A DNA stretch of 64,000 nucleotides from Parasphingopyxis sp. CP4 (lineage in GTDB: Bacteria; Pseudomonadota; Alphaproteobacteria; Sphingomonadales; Sphingomonadaceae). The translations under genes and the position numbers were made by a program. Below are positions 59,082 to 64,000 of the stretch, one piece after another (positions within the stretch are counted from its first letter, which is position 1; the number at the start of each line of letters is the position of its first letter). The DNA is taken from positions 1,984,001-2,048,000 of the forward strand of contig NZ_CP051130.1 in the NCBI RefSeq assembly GCF_013378055.1, written 5' to 3'. The notes beneath the pieces were generated by a model. The model was not told the origin of the DNA. It ran no database searches and saw nothing but the letters and a program-made list of their open reading frames with translations.

Positions 59082-61124
59082 ATGAGTTATCGTTTGGGCT
59101 GCGATGTCGGCGGCACATTTACCGATTTGCTGATCATCGACGAAGCCAGCGGACGCGCGGTTCGTGACAAGCTCCCATCGACCCCGCACGATCCGTCGGA
59201 AGCTGTAGTTGCCGGAGCCAAGGGCCTGTGCGAACGCGAAGGTATCGACCCCGCCTCCCTCTCGCTGTTCCTGCACGGTACGACGGTCGCCACCAACGCC
59301 GTGCTCGAAGGCAAGATTGCCCGCGTCGGCCTGGTTGTTACCGAAGGCTATCGCCATATCCTGCAAATCGCGCGCAGCCTTGTCCCAGGCGGCCTCGCTG
59401 CATGGATCCAATGGCCAAAACCCCAGCCCATGGCGGCGCTCGAATGCACGATCGAAGTCCCCGAACGCATTGGTGCCGATGGCTCAGTGGTGCGCGAGAT
59501 CGATGAATCGGCCCTGCGCCAGAATCTCGAACAGCTAAAAGCCGATGAAGATGTCGAAGCGCTCACCATCTGCCTGATGAATTCCTATGTGAATGACGCC
59601 CATGAGCGCCGTGTCGCCGAAATCTGCGCCGAAGTCTTCCCCGACCTGCCAGTGTCGATCTCCGCCGACATCCTGCCCGAGATGCAGGAATATGAGCGCG
59701 CGCTGACGACCGTCGCGAACAGCGCCGTGCGCCCAACCGTCGCGCGCTATGTCGGTAATCTCAAAACCGAGCTGGATGCCTGGGGATCGAGCGCGAAGCT
59801 CAGCCTCTTGCGCTCGGACGGTGGACTGATGTCAGCCGAAAAGAGCAGCGCCGCCCCGGTGAACCTGTTGATGTCCGGCCCGGCAGGCGGCGTGGCCGGC
59901 GCGGTCTGGGTCGCCAAAAATGCCGCGATCGAAAATGTCCTCACCCTCGATATGGGGGGCACTTCAACCGATGTCGCACTGATCGAAGACGGTCAGGCCC
60001 GGCTCCAACGCGAGACATCGGTTGGCGATCTCAATGTGCGCGCTTCATCGATCGACGTGAAGACGGTTGGCGCGGGCGGCGGATCGATTGCCTTTGTGCC
60101 GGAGCTGACCGGTGCATTGCGCGTGGGACCGGAAAGTGCCGGTGCTGTCCCGGGCCCCGTGGCCTATGGCAAGGGCGGCGAAGCACCGACGGTGACCGAT
60201 GCCAATGTGGTTCTCGGCTATCTCCCCGAAGCGCTGCTCGGTGGTAGCTTCCAGCTGGATCGCGATGGCGCGAAGGCAGCCGTCCAGACGATCGCCGATG
60301 CGCTTGGCATCGGGCTGATGGAGGCGGCGGCCGGAATCATCGATATCGTCAATGAGAATATGTTTGGCGCCTTGCGGCTCGTTTCGGTGCAGCAGGGCTA
60401 TGACCCGCGCGATTTTGCGCTGATGGGCTTTGGCGGCGCAGGCCCGCTCCACGCCAATGCGATGGGTAAGCTGATGGGCAGCTGGCCAGTGGTCATTCCA
60501 CCCTCTCCCGGCGTTCTGTGCGCCTATGGCGATGCGACGACACGCCAGCGGGTGGAAACGCAGCGCAGCTTCAATACGCTGGCCAAGAATACGACCGACG
60601 AAGAGCTCAAGGCCCTGCTCGACGAACTGGGCGGCGAAGTCCGCGACGAGTTGATCGCCGAGGATGTCGATCCTGCTGATGTCGAGCTGCGCTATGAAGT
60701 GGATCTCCGCTATTCCGGCCAGGCCTTTGAGATTCCGCTGTCGCTCGATCCGGCCGATTTCGCGATCTCGGCGCTGACGGATGAGTTCGACGCCGAGCAT
60801 GAGCGATTATTCACCTTCAACCTCTCGCTGCCGCATGAGCTTGTGAATATCCGGGCTGTGGCCTTGGGCAAGGCGGCCAATGTATCGGCCGAAACGATTG
60901 ACGGCGGCGATGGCGATCCTTCGCAGGCGAAGCTGCGCGATCACGAGCTTTATATGGATGGCGAAATGCGGCCGGCGGTGATCTACGACCGGGCGAAGCT
61001 GGAGGCCGGCGACGTCATTCCGGGGCCAGCGGTTGTTATCGAAATGGATTCAACCACGCTGATCCACCTCAATCATGAAGCCCGGGTCGATGACCATGGC
61101 AATCTTCTGATCAACCCGGCTTAG
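59082..61124 (+). CDS. hyuA: Hydantoinase/oxoprolinase subunit A
   Basis: 680 residues from ATG 59082 with GAGGGGAAA upstream. An ASKHA ATPase begins YRLGCDVGGTFTDLLIID (phosphate-binding), continues with LTLDMGGTSTDVALIED and LMGFGGAGPLHANAMG, and ends PGPAVVIEMDSTTLI. HyuA-type proteins use ATP to open cyclic amides or phosphorylate carboxylation substrates with HyuB. It starts 25 bp after the lyase gene and is followed by hyuB with 10 bp. Confidence 0.93.
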   Translation: MSYRLGCDVGGTFTDLLIIDEASGRAVRDKLPSTPHDPSEAVVAGAKGLCEREGIDPASLSLFLHGTTVATNAVLEGKIARVGLVVTEGYRHILQIARSLVPGGLAAWIQWPKPQPMAALECTIEVPERIGADGSVVREIDESALRQNLEQLKADEDVEALTICLMNSYVNDAHERRVAEICAEVFPDLPVSISADILPEMQEYERALTTVANSAVRPTVARYVGNLKTELDAWGSSAKLSLLRSDGGLMSAEKSSAAPVNLLMSGPAGGVAGAVWVAKNAAIENVLTLDMGGTSTDVALIEDGQARLQRETSVGDLNVRASSIDVKTVGAGGGSIAFVPELTGALRVGPESAGAVPGPVAYGKGGEAPTVTDANVVLGYLPEALLGGSFQLDRDGAKAAVQTIADALGIGLMEAAAGIIDIVNENMFGALRLVSVQQGYDPRDFALMGFGGAGPLHANAMGKLMGSWPVVIPPSPGVLCAYGDATTRQRVETQRSFNTLAKNTTDEELKALLDELGGEVRDELIAEDVDPADVELRYEVDLRYSGQAFEIPLSLDPADFAISALTDEFDAEHERLFTFNLSLPHELVNIRAVALGKAANVSAETIDGGDGDPSQAKLRDHELYMDGEMRPAVIYDRAKLEAGDVIPGPAVVIEMDSTTLIHLNHEARVDDHGNLLINPA

Positions 61125-61134
61125 GAGCGCGACC

Positions 61135-63021
61135 ATGCCAGCACAGATTATCGAAACGAATGACGCGCCGTTCGAAGCGGTCGATGTCGATCCGGTGACC
61201 CTCGATATTATCGAGAATGCGCTGCGAAATGCGCGCATCGAAATGGATGCCACTCTGGTGCGCACCGCCATGTCCCCGGGAATCCGCGAACAGGGCGATG
61301 CCTTTCCGCTGATCGCCGACCGGTCCGGCAAGATGGTCGTTGGCCAGTTCGGCAGCTTTATCGATGGATTTCTAAAGGGTTATAATGACGAGATCGAGGA
61401 TGGAGACATGATCTTCCTCTCCGATCCCTATAGCTGCGACGGCGCGGTCAGCCATAATAATGACTGGCTCGTCCTGCTGCCGGTCTTCCGCAATGGCAGG
61501 CTTGTCGCCTGGACGGCGATGTTCGGTCACCAGTCCGATATTGGCGGCAAGGTCGCCGGATCGATCCCGATCGACAGCCGCAGCGTATTTGAGGAAGGCG
61601 TCCGGATCCCGCCGGTGAAAATCTATCGGAAGGGCGAATATAATGAGGATCTCGTCAAGCTGGTGCTCCACCAGAGCCGCAAGCCCGATTGGTGTGCGGC
61701 CGATTTGAACGCATTGATCGCATCCTGCCGCGTCGCCGCACGCCGGGTCGATGAAATGTGCGCGCGATTTGGCGAAGATGTCTTTGCCTCGGCCACCGAT
61801 CGCCTGTTGGAGCGCAACCATCGCGCGATGAAAGCCCTGATCGAGCAATCTGTCGGCGTCGAACCGGTAAGCTTCACCGACTATCTGTGCGACGATGGGG
61901 TCGGCAATGGACCCTATAAAATCAACTGCACCATGTGGCGCGAGGGCGAGAAGGTCATTCTCGATTTCGAGGGCACTGATCCGCAGGCACCGAGCTCGAT
62001 CAACTTCCTGCTCAATGAGAATATGTTCAAGATGTTCTTCGGCATCTACATGATCATGGTCTTCGATCCGCAGATCCTGTTCAATGACGGCTTTTACGAC
62101 CTGGTCGAAGTCCGCATCCCCGAAGGATCATTGTTGAAGCCACAATATCCAGCGGCGCTTGCCGGGCGAACCCATGCGCTGGGTCGTATCTTCGATATCC
62201 TCGGCGGATTGCTGGGCCAGCGCGCACCGGAATTTCTCTGCGCCGCCGGCTTCTCGTCCAGCCCGCATCTCATGTATTCGGGTTTCGACAAAAGCGGCGA
62301 ATGGTTCCAGCTGTTCCAGATTGGATTTGGCGGCATTCCGGGCAAACCCTTTGGCGATGGACCGGACGGCCATTCGCTCTGGCCGGGTTTCACGAATATT
62401 CCGAACGAGTTTCTCGAGCGCTATTTCCCGATGCGGATCGAACGCTATGAAGCGCTCGCCGATACCGGTGGTGCCGGCCAGCATCGCGGCGGCAACGGCA
62501 TCCATATGACATACCGCTTCCTCGAACCCGGCATCATCGCCATTCATGACGATCGCTGGTTCACCTATCCCTGGGGCGTAAATGGCGGCGAACCCGGCAG
62601 CCGGGCCCGCAAGGTTCTTGAGCGTGCGGACGGCACGACCGAGATTGTCGGCAATAAGCAGGATGGGATCGAAATCTGCGAAGGCGATCTGCTGCACTTC
62701 ATCACCTGGGGCGGCGGTGGTTGGGGCGATCCGCTGGAACGCGACCCCGAACTGGTTGGGCTCGAAATTCGCCAGGGCCTTGTGACGGTCAATGGCGCGC
62801 GCGAATATGGAGTCATCGCCGACGAAAAGGGCGTGATCGATGCCAGCGGAACGGCGAAGATGCGCGAAGAAATACGCGCCGCCCGCAGTGACAGCGAAAG
62901 CCCGTTCAATACAGGCCCCGATATCGAAACATTGCGCGAGCGGTGTGAAGACGAAACGGGCCTCCCTCCGCCCAAACAGCCGGTATGGGATCACCATTTG
63001 ACAGCCGAGGCCGCCGAATAG
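61135..63021 (+). CDS. hyuB: Hydantoinase/oxoprolinase subunit B
   Basis: 628 residues with TTAGGAGC before ATG 61135. HyuB features are VDPVTLDIIENALRNARIEM, MSPGIREQGDAFPLI, and SDPYSCDGAVSHNNDW with metal-binding His/Asp residues. The C-terminus has GGAGQHRGGNGIHMTYR and WGGGGWGDPLERD. With HyuA it forms an ATP-dependent amidohydrolase or carboxylase-like complex. It is the last gene of the lyase-hyuA-hyuB operon. Confidence 0.93.
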   Translation: MPAQIIETNDAPFEAVDVDPVTLDIIENALRNARIEMDATLVRTAMSPGIREQGDAFPLIADRSGKMVVGQFGSFIDGFLKGYNDEIEDGDMIFLSDPYSCDGAVSHNNDWLVLLPVFRNGRLVAWTAMFGHQSDIGGKVAGSIPIDSRSVFEEGVRIPPVKIYRKGEYNEDLVKLVLHQSRKPDWCAADLNALIASCRVAARRVDEMCARFGEDVFASATDRLLERNHRAMKALIEQSVGVEPVSFTDYLCDDGVGNGPYKINCTMWREGEKVILDFEGTDPQAPSSINFLLNENMFKMFFGIYMIMVFDPQILFNDGFYDLVEVRIPEGSLLKPQYPAALAGRTHALGRIFDILGGLLGQRAPEFLCAAGFSSSPHLMYSGFDKSGEWFQLFQIGFGGIPGKPFGDGPDGHSLWPGFTNIPNEFLERYFPMRIERYEALADTGGAGQHRGGNGIHMTYRFLEPGIIAIHDDRWFTYPWGVNGGEPGSRARKVLERADGTTEIVGNKQDGIEICEGDLLHFITWGGGGWGDPLERDPELVGLEIRQGLVTVNGAREYGVIADEKGVIDASGTAKMREEIRAARSDSESPFNTGPDIETLRERCEDETGLPPPKQPVWDHHLTAEAAE

Positions 63022-63146
63022 AGTCCATCAGCCCGACGTCCAGTGCGGATATTATTGAACGGCAACGTACATTTTCAGTTGCTGTTCGAAATCTATCATG
63101 ACAGAGTCCCGATGCGCTGATCGGTAGGCGCTCGGATGGCTATGCT

Positions 63147-64000
63147 GTGAGACGGATTCTCTATCATTTGAAGCTGTTGCCTCTCGCCTTAGGGCTGGCG
63201 GCCTGCGCGGACTTTTCTCCGCCCGAGGCGCTACCGGCACCGGTTGCAGAGCTGCCAGCCGATTATGATGGCAACACAGACGCCGCCGAGCGCCAGTCAC
63301 TGCAATGGTGGCATGGTTTCAATGACCCGACACTCAACCGGCTCGTCGACCAGGCGCTGATTGCCAATCTCGATATCGCGGAAGCCGCTGCACGGGTTGA
63401 AGAAGCGCGGGCCCAGGCCCGGATCGCAGGGGCCGACAGGCTCCCCACGCTCAACGCAACGGCCGGCGGCACCTACTCCGATTCGCCGCTTGCCGGTACC
63501 AGTTTCGGGGCATTCGGAGGCGGCGCGAGCCGGCTGACCAATGAAACTTACAATACGGGATTGAATTTTGCCTATGAGCTCGATTTCTGGGGTCGGGCGC
63601 TGAATGATGCGCGCGCCGCTCGCGCTGATCTCTATGCCGCCGAGGCCGATTTGCGGTCCGCGCGGCTCGGGGCCCTTGCCGAAACCATTTCGACCTATTT
63701 CGAAGTCGTCGATCTGCGCGCCCAGATCGCGCTCACGGTTGCGACCATCGATATCCTGCAAGACCGTGTGGACAATACTGAGCGCCGCTATGATCGCGGC
63801 CTTGCCTCTTCGTTCGAACTGTATCAGCTGCGCCAGGATTATCGGAATACACAGGCTTCGCTTCCCCAGCGCGAGAGCCAGCTGACCAATGCCGAGGGCC
63901 GTTTGTCGGTTTTGCTCGGCCGCCATGCCGGCACGGTGCGCGAAGAAATGGGCGGTCAGCTCACCCCGCAACTGGTATTCGAACCGGTCCCGACGGGCCT
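63147..64000 (+). CDS. RND-type outer-membrane efflux factor (3' truncated by window edge)
   Basis: A frame from GTG 63147 that is open to the window end. The lipobox is LALGLAAC, so it is an outer-membrane lipoprotein of the NodT/OprM class. The mature part reads QWWHGFNDPTLNRLVDQAL, ANLDIAEAAARVEEARAQA, and the YELDFWGRALN signature of TolC-like factors. It would connect to an inner-membrane pump encoded beyond the window. It starts 125 bp after hyuB and is probably a separate unit. Confidence 0.88.
   Translation, partial: MRRILYHLKLLPLALGLAACADFSPPEALPAPVAELPADYDGNTDAAERQSLQWWHGFNDPTLNRLVDQALIANLDIAEAAARVEEARAQARIAGADRLPTLNATAGGTYSDSPLAGTSFGAFGGGASRLTNETYNTGLNFAYELDFWGRALNDARAARADLYAAEADLRSARLGALAETISTYFEVVDLRAQIALTVATIDILQDRVDNTERRYDRGLASSFELYQLRQDYRNTQASLPQRESQLTNAEGRLSVLLGRHAGTVREEMGGQLTPQLVFEPVPTG

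Overview
The window looks like one chromosomal stretch of a Gram-negative alphaproteobacterium, most likely a sphingomonad. This is inferred from moderately high GC with AT-rich intergenic pockets, a tad/cpa locus carrying a very small lipoprotein in the cpaD position, a copAB-csoR copper module with a DUF4396 protein, and a TonB receptor next to hydantoinase-type genes. I found no rRNA, tRNA, insertion sequence, phage or CRISPR array, so the taxonomy rests on gene content only.

Layout. (1) 1-4.6 kb: the 3' part of a short-chain dehydrogenase, then a copper-resistance operon (csoR, copA, copB, minus strand) divergent from a DUF4396 membrane protein, with a CsoR/RcnR-type palindrome between them. 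(2) 4.4-9.8 kb: regulators. A LysR regulator is divergent from a 34-residue hydrophobic peptide gene across a 20-bp palindrome. A winged-helix regulator, a two-component pair, a 38-residue ORF and a LuxR-type regulator with a degenerate receiver follow. (3) 9.9-19.7 kb: a large chaperone-usher pilus operon on the minus strand with eight subunit-like genes (five of them tandem paralogues), a PapD-like chaperone, an usher and a two-domain presumptive tip protein; a small secreted protein lies opposite its 3' end. (4) 20.3-33.1 kb: a complete Tad/Flp pilus operon on the minus strand, from the Flp pilin down to the prepilin peptidase. (5) 33.6-43.9 kb: cell-surface polysaccharide genes (PAP2 enzyme, polytopic membrane protein, O-antigen ligase-like protein, WecG-type transferase, two GT2 enzymes, Wzx-like flippase, FkbM methyltransferase, polyprenyl-phosphate sugar transferase, M15 peptidase). 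The plus-strand core is chained by GTGA stop/start overlaps. (6) 43.9-49.5 kb: a shortened lycopene-cyclase-like protein, a mobA gene broken by an amber codon, an enoyl-CoA hydratase and a 979-residue sulfotransferase-like/TPR/GT2 fusion. (7) 49.6-63.0 kb: a catabolic island. It holds an acyl-CoA dehydrogenase, a lipoprotein cytochrome c, a TonB receptor, two NTF2-fold proteins, a racemase-fold protein without its cysteines, a GntR/FCD regulator, an isochorismatase-fold amidase, a family III CoA-transferase, an HMG-CoA-lyase-type enzyme and HyuA/HyuB. (8) 63.1-64.0 kb: the start of an RND-type outer-membrane factor.

How the parts fit. Regions 3 to 5 together equip the cell surface with two pilus systems and a polysaccharide, which suggests a surface-attachment lifestyle. 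Region 7 reads as an uptake and degradation system for one unknown compound. Two almost identical palindromes (TTTGTATACAA at 55614 and TTTGTATACAAA at 58135) lie in its two divergent promoter regions, so one GntR regulator probably controls all four transcription units. I regard this island and the chaperone-usher locus as the most likely undescribed systems in the window.
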